From positions 744,001 through 808,000 of the forward strand of contig NZ_JQMV01000003.1 of the NCBI RefSeq assembly GCF_000744885.1: 64,000 nucleotides of DNA, given 5' to 3'. The DNA is from Thermus amyloliquefaciens. Lineage in GTDB: Bacteria; Deinococcota; Deinococci; Deinococcales; Thermaceae. Shown here in pieces: positions 8,651 through 16,300 of the stretch. Made by a program: the position numbers and the translations under genes. The notes under the pieces are model-generated. The model saw only the letters and a program-made list of their open reading frames with translations, had not been told where the DNA came from and searched no databases. Every line of letters starts with the position of its first letter. The first letter of the stretch is position 1.

Positions 8651-9268
8651 TTAAAAGAGGGGCTCCTGGCTCACCGCCTTCACCTGGCGGCGCTCCTTGG
8701 GGGGAAGGGCGTCCAGGGCCCGCTTCACCTCCTGGATGTCCAGCCAGGTGAGGTGCTTGGGGCTTCCCGGGGTGCGGCTGGGGTTCCTGAGGAGGTAGGC
8801 GGGGTGGAACATGGGGAAGACCCGGATCCCGTGCCACTCAAACCACTGCCCCCGCACCTTGGTGATGGAAACCTTCTCCCCCAGGAAGAACTCCGCGGCC
8901 ACCGCCCCTAGGGGCACGATGATCTGGGGAGCGATGAGCTCAATCTGCTTGAGGAGCCACTTTTCCGTGCACACCTTGGCCTCATCGGGCAAGGGGGTGC
9001 GGTTCCCCGGGGGGCGGCACTTGACGATGTTGGTGATGTAAACCGATTCCCGGGGGATGCCGGCGGCCTCGAGGATGCGGTTCAGCAGCTGTCCGGCCTT
9101 GCCCACGAAGGGGCGGCCCGTCTTGTCCTCCTCTTCCCCCGGACCCTCCCCCACGATCATCAGCTGGGCGTCGGGGTTTCCTTCCCCGAAGACCACCTGG
9201 GTGCGGCCTTCCGCTAGGCGGCAGGCGGTGCAGGCCTTGGCCTGGGCCTGTAGCAATTCCAGGGTCAT
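8651..9268 (-). CDS. udg: Type-4 (Fe-S) uracil-DNA glycosylase
   Basis: Excises uracil from DNA produced by cytosine deamination, which is frequent at high temperature. 205 residues. Four cysteines for a 4Fe-4S cluster: C-x2-C in KACTACRLAEGRTQVVFG near residues 13-16, one in NIVKCRPPGNR and one in AKVCTEKWL. Catalytic/water-activating motif GEGPGEEEDKTGRPFVG and the DNA-contact motif FPMFHPAYLLRNPS are present. I use ATG 9268, which overlaps the upstream stop as ATGA; the longer frame to 9802 covers another gene. Matches the family-4 UDGa of thermophiles. Confidence 0.95.
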   Translation of the reverse strand: MTLELLQAQAKACTACRLAEGRTQVVFGEGNPDAQLMIVGEGPGEEEDKTGRPFVGKAGQLLNRILEAAGIPRESVYITNIVKCRPPGNRTPLPDEAKVCTEKWLLKQIELIAPQIIVPLGAVAAEFFLGEKVSITKVRGQWFEWHGIRVFPMFHPAYLLRNPSRTPGSPKHLTWLDIQEVKRALDALPPKERRQVKAVSQEPLF

Positions 9269-9633
9269 TGCAGGGGCTTGCGGGCCTTCCGGGCTTCCCG
9301 CCGGGTCTTGGGGTCCAGGCCGATCATGAGGAAAAAGTTCTCCAGGGCGTTTTCCTGGCCCTTGATCTCGGGGTACTGGTCCTCCGGGGTGCCGGTGACA
9401 AAGGGCAGGGATTTGTAAAGCTCCAGGGCGTACTGCACCACGGCCTCCGGCCCCTCGGTCTCCGCCACCTCGGCCAGCTTGGCGTAGACCTCGCGCCGGG
9501 CCTCCGCGTGGCGGCGGAAGACCTCCGGATTGGGCGTTTCCGGCGCCCGGAGGACGTCTTGCTTGGCGATGCGGCGGTAGTGCTTCAAGCCCCGAATGAT
9601 CTCCTCCGTGGTTAGCGTGATCTTGAACTCCAT
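9265..9633 (-). CDS. Conserved-looking hypothetical protein, coupled to udg
   Basis: 122 residues, charged and mainly helical by composition, with no signal peptide or membrane segment. I do not recognise the family. The central acidic/aromatic stretch (TEGPEAVVQYALELYKSLPF) and the basic C-terminus suggest a small soluble protein. ATG 9633 has AAAGGAGC upstream and a consensus TATAAT promoter further up. Its stop overlaps the udg start as ATGA, so it is translated with the glycosylase; a role in uracil repair is only an inference from context. Confidence 0.75.
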   Translation of the reverse strand: MEFKITLTTEEIIRGLKHYRRIAKQDVLRAPETPNPEVFRRHAEARREVYAKLAEVAETEGPEAVVQYALELYKSLPFVTGTPEDQYPEIKGQENALENFFLMIGLDPKTRREARKARKPLQ

Positions 9634-9674
9634 CCCCGCTCCTTTCCGGCCTAAGGGCCCTACCCTTGGTGAGG

Positions 9675-9680
9675 ATTATA
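9675..9680 (-). promoter_or_regulatory. -10 element TATAAT for the 9265-9633/udg operon
   Basis: A consensus TATAAT on the minus strand lies about 42 nt upstream of ATG 9633, giving a leader of roughly 35 nt with AAAGGAGC. No good -35 is seen at 17 bp. Confidence 0.5.
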
Positions 9681-9725
9681 TAGCCGGGGAAGAGGGTGAG
9701 GTATAGCTGGGGGAATGGGGAGCGA

Positions 9726-9764
9726 AAGGCCCTCCTGCCCCGACAGGGGCTCCCAAAGGGCCTT
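9726..9764. other. Nested inverted repeat in divergent intergenic region
   Basis: An 8-bp outer stem (9726-9733 with 9757-9764) encloses a 5-bp inner stem (9737-9741 with 9746-9750). It lies in the 209-bp gap 9634-9842 between divergent genes, outside either proposed leader. The rest of the gap holds the two promoters and nothing else I recognise. Confidence 0.4.
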
Positions 9765-9829
9765 GGCCAGAGGGGACCCCCATTGGCCTTGGGCTGGGTC
9801 ATGGGCGGGCGGATGGGCGTTTTCGTGGC

Positions 9830-9835
9830 TATACT
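9830..9835 (+). promoter_or_regulatory. Putative -10 (TATACT) of the pseudokinase gene
   Basis: TATACT ends 7 nt before ATG 9843; the intervening TGGGAGG could be read either as a weak ribosome binding site or as the TSS region of a leaderless message. Confidence 0.55.
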
Positions 9836-9842
9836 TGGGAGG

Positions 9843-10964
9843 ATGGAGGTTTTGGGTACCTATTGGTTGCGGCGCATTCTTGCCCGTATTGCCTCCACCA
9901 TTGCCTTTGAAGGCCAGGACACCCGCACGGGGATGCCGGTGATGGTGCTTAAGGGGGCCCAAGGGGTGCCGGTGGCGGCGGAGGGGGTGCTTCCCCTTTT
10001 GGAAGAGATCCCGGAGGCCTGGGTGTTGGAGTGGCCCATTGGGGCGGTCCCCTTAAGCCAGTACCTGGGGGTGGCGGACCTGGAGCGGTTGGAGCACTGG
10101 CTTAAGGAGATGGCCCGGATCTTGGCGGCCTTGAAGGCCCAGGGGGTGTCCCATGCCCCCATCCCGGAACTCTGCCTGGTGAAGGGCAAGCGGGTGTGGC
10201 TGGCTGGGGTGGGGCTAAAGGCGCTTTCCGGAGAGCCGGAAAAGGCCCTGGCGGCCCTGGCCCGGGCCCTGGCCGGGGAGCGCTACCCCGAGTTTCGCCT
10301 TAAGGAGCTTTTGGAGGGGGTGGAGGCCGGGAAGGAGCCCCTGCAGGCCCTTTTTTCCGAGGCCTCGCCCCAGGCCCCGGCTGGCCCGGAGGGGGGTGCG
10401 GCCCAGGAGAGCCCCCTCGAGGAACCCCCGGCCCAGCCCAAGGAGGAACCCCCTAGGCCCTCCGCTTCCGGGCGGAAGGTGCTGAGCGTGGACCCCGTCC
10501 CCGGGGAGGCCCAGGGCCTCGAGGCGAAAACCTCGGAGGCCCCGCGGTCCGCGGGCACGACCCCAAGCCGCCCCCGGGTCATCCGCATTGAGGAGCCCGA
10601 GGAGCCCTCCTTTGCCGTGGTGGAACCCCCACGGCAAAGGAGGCGGGGCTTACTGGTGGGGCTTCTGGGCGCCGTGGTGCTTTTGGCCTTAACCCTTTTC
10701 CTCCTTCGCCCCTCCGCCCCTTCCGGAGGGGGGTACGTGATGGAGTTCCGCACCGACCCCCCCACGGAGCGGGCCGAGGTGTTGCTCCTGGAGGTGCCCG
10801 AGGGCTCCAAGATGGCTCCTGGCCAGCTTCTCCTCACTGCCCCTGGGCGGGCGGAGTTTGACCAGAAGGGCGTGTACCGGTTGCGCATCCGGGTGGCGGG
10901 CCGCGACCCCGTGGACTACCTCCTAGAGGTGCCGGGGCCGCCCTTGGTCATCAAGGTACGCTAG
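9843..10964 (+). CDS. Membrane-anchored pseudokinase-like protein with PEGA-like C-terminus
   Basis: 373 residues in three parts. Residues 1-130 resemble the small lobe and early C-lobe of a Ser/Thr kinase (GTYWLRRILARIAS..., PVMVLKG with Lys37), but the glycine loop is lost, the HRD-like site reads HAPIPELCLV (about 104-113) and the DFG position reads AGVG (about 119-123), so catalysis is unlikely. A Pro/Glu-rich linker (about 165-260) leads to one membrane segment (GLLVGLLGAVVLLALTLFLL, about 268-288) and an extracellular beta-rich domain with EFRTDPPTERAEVLLLEVPEG, resembling a PEGA-type domain. Start chosen at ATG 9843 after TATACT. Fold assignment is inference from pattern. The next gene starts 4 nt downstream. 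Confidence 0.7.
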   Translation: MEVLGTYWLRRILARIASTIAFEGQDTRTGMPVMVLKGAQGVPVAAEGVLPLLEEIPEAWVLEWPIGAVPLSQYLGVADLERLEHWLKEMARILAALKAQGVSHAPIPELCLVKGKRVWLAGVGLKALSGEPEKALAALARALAGERYPEFRLKELLEGVEAGKEPLQALFSEASPQAPAGPEGGAAQESPLEEPPAQPKEEPPRPSASGRKVLSVDPVPGEAQGLEAKTSEAPRSAGTTPSRPRVIRIEEPEEPSFAVVEPPRQRRRGLLVGLLGAVVLLALTLFLLRPSAPSGGGYVMEFRTDPPTERAEVLLLEVPEGSKMAPGQLLLTAPGRAEFDQKGVYRLRIRVAGRDPVDYLLEVPGPPLVIKVR

Positions 10965-10968
10965 GGCC

Positions 10969-11565
10969 ATGACCGAGCAGCCCGCGGTCTACGTGTACCG
11001 GTACTTCTTCGCCGGGGAGGAGGCGGGGGAGGGGAGGCTGGAGGTGCGCCCTCAGCCTGTGGGCGTGAAGGCCACCCTCACCGCCGAGGTGAACCTGCCC
11101 TTGCCCAAGACCCGCCAGCGCTGGCAGACGGAAACGGATGCGGAGGGCTTTTCCCTCTACTTCTCCGAGCGGGTGGAGGGGCGGGAGAGCCGGGTGTTCA
11201 CCGTGGAGCGGCTGGAGGAGGAAGGGGTGGTGTTGGTGACCCAGGGCAAGGAAAGCCTGGCCCTGCCCTTCGTGGCGCCCTACCACGACCCCCTTTCCCT
11301 CCTCCTGGCCCTGCCCCGCCTGGCCCTGGAGCCCGGGGAGGTGGTGCGGTGGCCCATGCCCGGGGGGAGGGTGTACGTGGAAAGGCTTGCGGACCTCGAG
11401 GTGGAAGGGCGCCCGCGCCGCCACTTCCGCCTGCGCCCGGGCCTGACCCTGGTGCAGCTGGAGGAGGGGGTTCCCGTGAGGATAGCCCAGCAGGTGGGCG
11501 ACCACGTGTTTGAAGGGGTCCTGGAGGGGGTGGAGGAGGTAAAAAGGCGCCGCCGCTGGGTATAG
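10969..11565 (+). CDS. Hypothetical beta-rich protein, possibly DUF3108-like
   Basis: 198 residues without a signal peptide, rich in alternating hydrophobic/charged strands. The order of elements ([19 protein letters not shown], then [50 protein letters not shown], then a strand-rich tail) resembles DUF3108 proteins, but this is a tentative reading. It begins 4 nt after the pseudokinase stop, so the two are one operon and may act together. Its stop codon lies inside the hisD -10 element. Confidence 0.65.
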   Translation: MTEQPAVYVYRYFFAGEEAGEGRLEVRPQPVGVKATLTAEVNLPLPKTRQRWQTETDAEGFSLYFSERVEGRESRVFTVERLEEEGVVLVTQGKESLALPFVAPYHDPLSLLLALPRLALEPGEVVRWPMPGGRVYVERLADLEVEGRPRRHFRLRPGLTLVQLEEGVPVRIAQQVGDHVFEGVLEGVEEVKRRRRWV

Positions 11566-11566
11566 T
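11561..11566 (+). promoter_or_regulatory. Putative -10 (TATAGT) of hisD, containing the upstream stop codon
   Basis: TATAGT ends 6 nt before ATG 11573, with GGAGG between. The TAG at 11563-11565 is the stop of the preceding gene. Confidence 0.6.
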
Positions 11567-11572
11567 GGAGGC

Positions 11573-12811
11573 ATGATCTACCGCACGGAGGAGGTGAGGG
11601 AGCGGTTTGCCCGCCGGGGGCTTACCTTTGACCCCAAGGTGGAGGAGAGCGTGCGGGGCATCCTGCGGGCGGTGCGGGAGGAGGGGGACGAGGCCCTGGA
11701 CCGCCTGAGCCTGGAGCTGGACGGCCATCCGGTGGAGGAGATCCCCAAGCGAGCCTGGCGCGAGGCCTACGAGGACCTGGACGAGGCCTTGCGCGATGCC
11801 TTGGAGACCGCCAAGGAGCGCATAGAGGCCTTCTACCGGGAGGAGGCTCGCGGGGGTTTCCTCAAGGTGGACGGCAGCGGGGTCTTGGGCCAGCTGGTCC
11901 GCCCCCTTTCCCGGGTGGGGGTTTACGTCCCCGGGGGCACCGCCCCCCTCCTTTCCAGCCTCCTCATGGCCGTGGTCCCCGCCAAGGTGGCGGGGGTGGG
12001 CGAGGTGGTGGTGGCGAGCCCCCCCAAGGTCCACCCCGGGGTGCTGGCCGCCGCCTGGGTGGCGGGGGCGGACCGGCTCTTCGCCATGGGCGGGGCCCAG
12101 GCCATCGCCGCCTTGGCCTACGGGACGGGGCGGGTGCCCCGGGTGGACAAGATCGTGGGCCCGGGGAACGCCTACGTGGTGGCGGCCAAACGCCAGGTGT
12201 TCGGGGTCGTGGGCATAGATGGGCTCGCCGGCCCCACGGAGACCCTGATCGTGGCCGACGGTTCCGCCTCCCCCAAGCTCCTGGCCGCGGACCTCCTGGC
12301 CCAGGCGGAGCACGGCCCCGACTCTGAGCCTTGGCTCCTCTCCCCCGACCGGGCCCTCCTGGAGAGGGTGGAGGCGGAGCTTTCCCGCCAGCTGGAGGGC
12401 CTGCCCCGGGCGGAGATCGCCAAAAAGGCCTTGGAGCGGGGGGGATTGGTGCTCACCCAGGACCTCGAGGAGGCCTTCGCCCTGGCCAACCTCTACGCCC
12501 CCGAGCACCTCTGCCTGGCCCTGGCCGACCCCCTGCCCTGGCTGGGGAAGGTGCAAAACGCCGGGGGGGTCTTCCTGGGGGAGGGAAGCCCCGAGGCTCT
12601 AGGGGACTACATCGCCGGCCCTAGCCACGTGATGCCCACCTCGGGCACCGCCCGCTTCCAAGGGGGGCTTTCGGTGCGGGACTTCCTCAAGGTGATCCCC
12701 GTGATGGGCCTAAGCGAGAACGCGGTGAGGGAGTTGGCCCAAAAGGGGGCGTTGCTTGCCCGGGCGGAGGGGCTGGAGGGCCATGCCCGTTCCCTGGACC
12801 TTAGGCGATGA
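11573..12811 (+). CDS. hisD: Histidinol dehydrogenase
   Basis: Zinc-dependent, NAD-linked oxidation of L-histidinol to histidine, the last two steps of histidine synthesis. 412 residues, full length. Motifs: [26 protein letters not shown] for substrate/NAD binding, [23 protein letters not shown] (zinc and catalytic residues), LYAPEHLCL, and [25 protein letters not shown]. It stands alone among histidine genes here. Its stop overlaps the next start as ATGA, linking it to an unrelated-looking binding protein. Confidence 0.97.
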   Translation: MIYRTEEVRERFARRGLTFDPKVEESVRGILRAVREEGDEALDRLSLELDGHPVEEIPKRAWREAYEDLDEALRDALETAKERIEAFYREEARGGFLKVDGSGVLGQLVRPLSRVGVYVPGGTAPLLSSLLMAVVPAKVAGVGEVVVASPPKVHPGVLAAAWVAGADRLFAMGGAQAIAALAYGTGRVPRVDKIVGPGNAYVVAAKRQVFGVVGIDGLAGPTETLIVADGSASPKLLAADLLAQAEHGPDSEPWLLSPDRALLERVEAELSRQLEGLPRAEIAKKALERGGLVLTQDLEEAFALANLYAPEHLCLALADPLPWLGKVQNAGGVFLGEGSPEALGDYIAGPSHVMPTSGTARFQGGLSVRDFLKVIPVMGLSENAVRELAQKGALLARAEGLEGHARSLDLRR

Positions 12812-13605
12812 GGCTCTTTCACGAGATCCTCGGGCCTTTGGACCTCCCCGACCGCTTCGGGCGCATCGTGAGCCTGGCCCCTAACCTGACCGATGCCCTT
12901 TTCGCCCTGGGGGTGGGCGGCAGGCTCGTGGGCCGGAGCGCCTTCTGCCACCGCCCGGCGGAGGTCCTTTCCCTTCCCGTCTTGGCCTCCTACACCAAGA
13001 CCCGCACCGAGCTCCTGAGGAGCCTGGAGCCGGATCTGGTCCTCCTCTCCACCGGCGTTCAGCGGGAACAGGCCCTGAGGCTTAAGGAGGAGGGCTTCCC
13101 CGTCTACGCCGTACCCCTGCCCACGAGCCCCTACGGCATCCTGGAAAACCTCGTCACCTTGGGGCACCTTTTAGACCTGGAGGAGAGGGCTACGGAGCTT
13201 GCTCACGGGCTTTCCGAGCGCTACGGCCGCCTCAAGGGGCGGTTTGACCTGCGGGTTTACTTTGAGATGGACCTGGGGGGGCCCATCACCGTGGGCCGGG
13301 GGAGCTACATCGCCCAGGCCCTTTTGCACCTGGGCCTCAGGCCCATCTTCCTGGACGTGCCCCAGGCGTATTTCCAGCCGGACCTCGAGGAGGTCAAGCG
13401 GCGCAAGCCCGACCTCTTCCTTTACGAGCCCAAGCCCTGGGGCAAAAACCCCCTGGAGAAGGCGCGGGCCTTGGCCCGGGAGCGGGGCTGGGACCTTCCC
13501 ATAGCCGCCACCGATGGGGACGAGCTGGCCCACTACGGGCCCATGTTCTTCTCCTTCCTGGAAAAGCTGGCGGACCGGGTGGCGCAAACCTTAGGCGAAG
13601 CTTAA
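12808..13605 (+). CDS. BtuF/FepB-type substrate-binding domain protein without signal peptide
   Basis: 265 residues with the class III periplasmic-binding fold of cobalamin/iron-siderophore carriers: [63 protein letters not shown] and the long central helix [21 protein letters not shown]. No signal peptide or lipobox is visible, so it may act in the cytosol. It is coupled to hisD by an ATGA overlap, and no permease or ATPase is nearby. Cobalamin-related function is a family-level guess. Confidence 0.8.
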   Translation: MRLFHEILGPLDLPDRFGRIVSLAPNLTDALFALGVGGRLVGRSAFCHRPAEVLSLPVLASYTKTRTELLRSLEPDLVLLSTGVQREQALRLKEEGFPVYAVPLPTSPYGILENLVTLGHLLDLEERATELAHGLSERYGRLKGRFDLRVYFEMDLGGPITVGRGSYIAQALLHLGLRPIFLDVPQAYFQPDLEEVKRRKPDLFLYEPKPWGKNPLEKARALARERGWDLPIAATDGDELAHYGPMFFSFLEKLADRVAQTLGEA

Positions 13606-13627
13606 GGGAGGCCAAGGGCTGGGCATG

Positions 13628-13633
13628 TAAAGT
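13628..13633 (+). promoter_or_regulatory. Putative -10 (TAAAGT) of the subtilase gene
   Basis: TAAAGT ends 7 nt before ATG 13641, and AAGGAG lies between, so a very short leader or leaderless start is possible. Confidence 0.5.
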
Positions 13634-13640
13634 AAGGAGC

Positions 13641-14957
13641 ATGAACCGGGTTTTCTTCCTGGTCCTTCTTGCGGCCACGGCCCTTGTCCTCACCGCCTGC
13701 CCTCAGACGCCCCCTCCGCCACCGGTGAACCCCTCGGAGTGCCCGGTGGGGCCCCTGGAGGTTCAGGCGGAGGAACCCCTAAGACTCCAAGGCTTGGGCC
13801 GGTTCGCGGGAGAGTACGTGCCCGGGGAGCTTTTGGTACTCCCCAAGCCGGGGCTTTCCGTCCAGACCCTACGGGCCGAGGGGGTGGAGCCGCAAGAGAC
13901 CCTCCCCCGGGGTCTCTTGCGGGTGAGGGTGCCCAAAGGGCAGGAGGAGGCCAGGGCCCGGGCCCTCCTTCGGGCGGGGGCAGAGTACGTGCAGCCCAAC
14001 TACCTTTACCGCCCCCTGCGGGCGCCCAGCGATCTCCTTTATGCCAGCAACCAAAGGGCATACCTGAACGGTCTGGTCGGATTGGAAGCGGCCTGGGATG
14101 TGGGTACAGGCCGGGGGTGCCCTCCCCTCATTGCGGTGCTGGACACGGGCATCCTGCCCCACGAGGATTTTCAGACCAGCAAGTACCTTCCCGCGGGCGT
14201 CAAGCTGGATGCGGCCGATAACGACCCCGACCCGACCGATGGACAGTCCCCCTTCCAAGACAGCTACGGACACGGCCTCCAGGTGGCCGGCGTTCTGGGT
14301 GCCGACACCAACAATGGCCGGGGTATGGCCGGGGTGACCTGGGGGGGATACGTGGTGCCCATTAAGGTCCTGAGGAGCGGGGCGACGGACTTTTCCACCG
14401 CTGACATCCAGAGGGGCGTGGACTTGGCCCGTTCTCTGGGCGCGAGGGTGATGAACCTCTCCCTGGGGGCCTACGGCATAACGGATGGGGTTTTGGCGGA
14501 CGCCCTAACCCGGGCTAGGAACGCGGGCATCGTCATCGTGGCAGCCTCGGGCAACGGGGGTACTGCAGGGGTCTACTTTCCCGCGAACCTACCTGGGGTG
14601 ATCGCCGTTGGGGCGGTTAAGCAGGACAAGACCCGGGCGAGCTTTTCTTCGTATGGACCGGAGCTCAGTTTGGTGGCCCCCGGGCAGGGGGTGGTGTTGC
14701 CTGACCCCAAGAACCCGCAGGGCTACTTGGCGGATAGCGGCACCTCCTTCGCCAGCCCCATCGTGGCCGGGGTGGTGGCCCTCTACATGAGCAAATACGC
14801 CAGCGAGCGCAAGACCTGGCCCACGCCGGACCAGGTCTACACCTGCCTCACGCAGACCGCGGAGGACCTGGGCCCGGCGGGGAAGGACGACGAGTACGGC
14901 TTCGGCCTGGTGCGCGCCGACCGGGTGATGGCGGACACCACCTACTGCTTCCCCTAA
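13641..14957 (+). CDS. Subtilisin-like (S8) serine protease lipoprotein
   Basis: 438 residues. A lipoprotein signal with lipobox LTAC (Cys20) and a Pro-rich tether point to membrane anchoring outside the cytoplasm. Residues about 50-125 resemble an I9-type inhibitor prodomain ending in YVQPNYLYRP. The catalytic domain has the triad Asp in AVLDTGILPHED (about 168), His in DSYGHGLQVAGVLG (about 211) and Ser in SGTSFASPIVAGV (about 369), and the oxyanion Asn in AASGNGG. Several cysteines (for example GRGCPP and YTCLTQ) could form disulfides. Related to aqualysin-type proteases but anchored rather than secreted free. It sits alone between promoters. Confidence 0.93.
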   Translation: MNRVFFLVLLAATALVLTACPQTPPPPPVNPSECPVGPLEVQAEEPLRLQGLGRFAGEYVPGELLVLPKPGLSVQTLRAEGVEPQETLPRGLLRVRVPKGQEEARARALLRAGAEYVQPNYLYRPLRAPSDLLYASNQRAYLNGLVGLEAAWDVGTGRGCPPLIAVLDTGILPHEDFQTSKYLPAGVKLDAADNDPDPTDGQSPFQDSYGHGLQVAGVLGADTNNGRGMAGVTWGGYVVPIKVLRSGATDFSTADIQRGVDLARSLGARVMNLSLGAYGITDGVLADALTRARNAGIVIVAASGNGGTAGVYFPANLPGVIAVGAVKQDKTRASFSSYGPELSLVAPGQGVVLPDPKNPQGYLADSGTSFASPIVAGVVALYMSKYASERKTWPTPDQVYTCLTQTAEDLGPAGKDDEYGFGLVRADRVMADTTYCFP

Positions 14958-14978
14958 TCCGCCTCACCCAAGGGGGTG

Positions 14979-14984
14979 TAGACT
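14979..14984 (+). promoter_or_regulatory. Putative -10 (TAGACT) of the LCP gene
   Basis: TAGACT ends 8 nt before GTG 14993. No Shine-Dalgarno sequence lies between, which supports a leaderless start. Confidence 0.55.
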
Positions 14985-14992
14985 AAGCCCCC

Positions 14993-16144
14993 GTGCGGCG
15001 GTTTTTCCTCCTTCTCCTGCTCCTCCTTGTGGCCCTGGGGCTTTGGGCCTACCCCCTTTTGGGCCCCGCGGTGCGCCACGGGGCGGTGCCTGCCCCCGAG
15101 GGGCTCAAAAGCCCCCTGACCCTTTTGGTCTACGGCTCGAGCCCAGAGTACTCCGGCTACCACCGAAGGGCCCCCGAGCGCTTTCGGGGCCTGGCGGACA
15201 CCATCCTCCTGGTGCGCCTGGACCCAGGGGCCAACCGGGTGGTGGTCCTTTCCGTTCCCCGGGACGTTTGGGTGAACCTGCCCGGCTACGGCTGGCACAA
15301 GGTGAATGCGGCAAGCCCCCTGGGGGGGCCGGAGCTCATGAAGGAGGCGGTGGCCCAGATCACCGGGGTGCGGGCGGACCGTTACGTGGTGGTGAGCACG
15401 GAGGCCCTCAGGAAGGCGGTGGACGCCCTTGGGGGGGTTAGGGTGTGCGTGGAGAAGCCCATGCGCTACCGGGACACCGCCGCGGGCTTGGACATTGATT
15501 TAAAGCCGGGGTGCCAGGTGCTGAACGGGGAGCAGGCGGAGGGTTACCTGCGTTTCCGCAAGGACGCCTTGGGGGACATCGGGCGGGTGCAGCGGCAGCA
15601 GGCCTTCTTCCATGCCCTGAAGGAGCAGCTTCTTTCCCCCTCGGGTATCCTGCGCCTTCCGCGGGTGGTGGCGGCGGTGGAGCCCTACGTGCAGACCGAC
15701 CTCACCCGCCAGGAAAAGGGGGCCATCCTGGGCTTCGCCATGAAGCAACCCCACCTGGTGAGCCTGCTTCTACCCGGGAGGTTCGGGGGAGGGGGTTGGG
15801 AGGTGGACCAGGAGGCCCTGCGGCAGCTTTTGGACGTTTACTTTGATGGGGAGGCGCTGGCGGGGACGGGGGATCTTACGGGGCGGCTGGTGGCCCTGGT
15901 CTATGGACCCGGGCAGGAGGCCCTGGCGGAAAAGGCTCGCCTGAGGCTCAGGGAGCTGGGGTTGCGGGTCATCCTTCACCCCGTGGACCTGCCCCCTTCC
16001 CGCACGGAGGTGCTGGAGAATGGGCCCGGGCTTCTGGCCAAGTCGCTGGGTGAGCTCTTGGGGGTACCTTACCGGATCTCGGGGGAAGCCGTCTTGGGGG
16101 CCGACCTCACCCTGCGCCTTGGCGCCGAGCCTCCCTTTTTGTAG
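14993..16144 (+). CDS. LytR-CpsA-Psr (LCP) family glycopolymer-peptidoglycan ligase
   Basis: 383 residues. An N-terminal membrane anchor (RRFFLLLLLLLVALGLWAY) precedes an extracytoplasmic LCP domain: TLLVYGSSPEY, LADTILLVRLDPGANRVVVLSVPRDVWVNLPGYGWHKVNAA, and a late arginine-containing RFRKDALGDIGRVQRQQ. LCP enzymes transfer lipid-linked polymers to peptidoglycan. A C-terminal LytR_C-like domain (about residues 285-345, LVALVYGPGQEALAEKARLRLRELG) follows. GTG start after TAGACT. Next is a tRNA gene. Confidence 0.92.
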   Translation: MRRFFLLLLLLLVALGLWAYPLLGPAVRHGAVPAPEGLKSPLTLLVYGSSPEYSGYHRRAPERFRGLADTILLVRLDPGANRVVVLSVPRDVWVNLPGYGWHKVNAASPLGGPELMKEAVAQITGVRADRYVVVSTEALRKAVDALGGVRVCVEKPMRYRDTAAGLDIDLKPGCQVLNGEQAEGYLRFRKDALGDIGRVQRQQAFFHALKEQLLSPSGILRLPRVVAAVEPYVQTDLTRQEKGAILGFAMKQPHLVSLLLPGRFGGGGWEVDQEALRQLLDVYFDGEALAGTGDLTGRLVALVYGPGQEALAEKARLRLRELGLRVILHPVDLPPSRTEVLENGPGLLAKSLGELLGVPYRISGEAVLGADLTLRLGAEPPFL

Positions 16145-16158
16145 GATGGAAGGCGTCT

Positions 16159-16246
16159 GCCGGGGTGGCGGAACGGTAGACGCTGCGGACTTAAAATCCG
16201 CTGGGGGGTTACCCCCGTACGGGTTCGAGTCCCGTCCCCGGCACCA
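16159..16246 (+). tRNA. tRNA-Leu (anticodon UAA)
   Basis: An 88-nt class II tRNA. The acceptor stem GCCGGGG (16159-16165) pairs with CCCCGGC (16236-16242); the discriminator A and CCA (16244-16246) are encoded. The anticodon stem GCGGA/TCCGC (16185-16189, 16197-16201) flanks a loop with anticodon TAA at 16192-16194. A long variable arm and GGGTTCGAGTCCC T-arm are present. Confidence 0.97.
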
Positions 16247-16249
16247 GGT

Positions 16250-16276
16250 GGCCCCGCGAACGCCGGGGCCTTTTTT
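16250..16276 (+). terminator. Intrinsic terminator of tRNA-Leu
   Basis: A 7-bp G/C stem (16250-16256 with 16264-16270), a 7-nt loop and six T (16271-16276), starting 4 nt after the encoded CCA. Confidence 0.9.
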
Positions 16277-16287
16277 CTCGGCCTTGA

Positions 16288-16293
16288 TATGCT
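16288..16293 (+). promoter_or_regulatory. Putative -10 (TATGCT) of the HicB-nuclease gene
   Basis: TATGCT ends 7 nt before GTG 16301, the leaderless spacing seen elsewhere in the window, and lies just past the tRNA terminator. Confidence 0.45.
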
Positions 16294-16300
16294 GGAGCCC

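Noticed and set aside
16243-16300. tRNA-Leu as an attachment site of an integrated element
   Set aside because: No partial duplicate of the tRNA 3' end was noticed downstream and no integrase is present, so adjacency alone is not evidence of integration.
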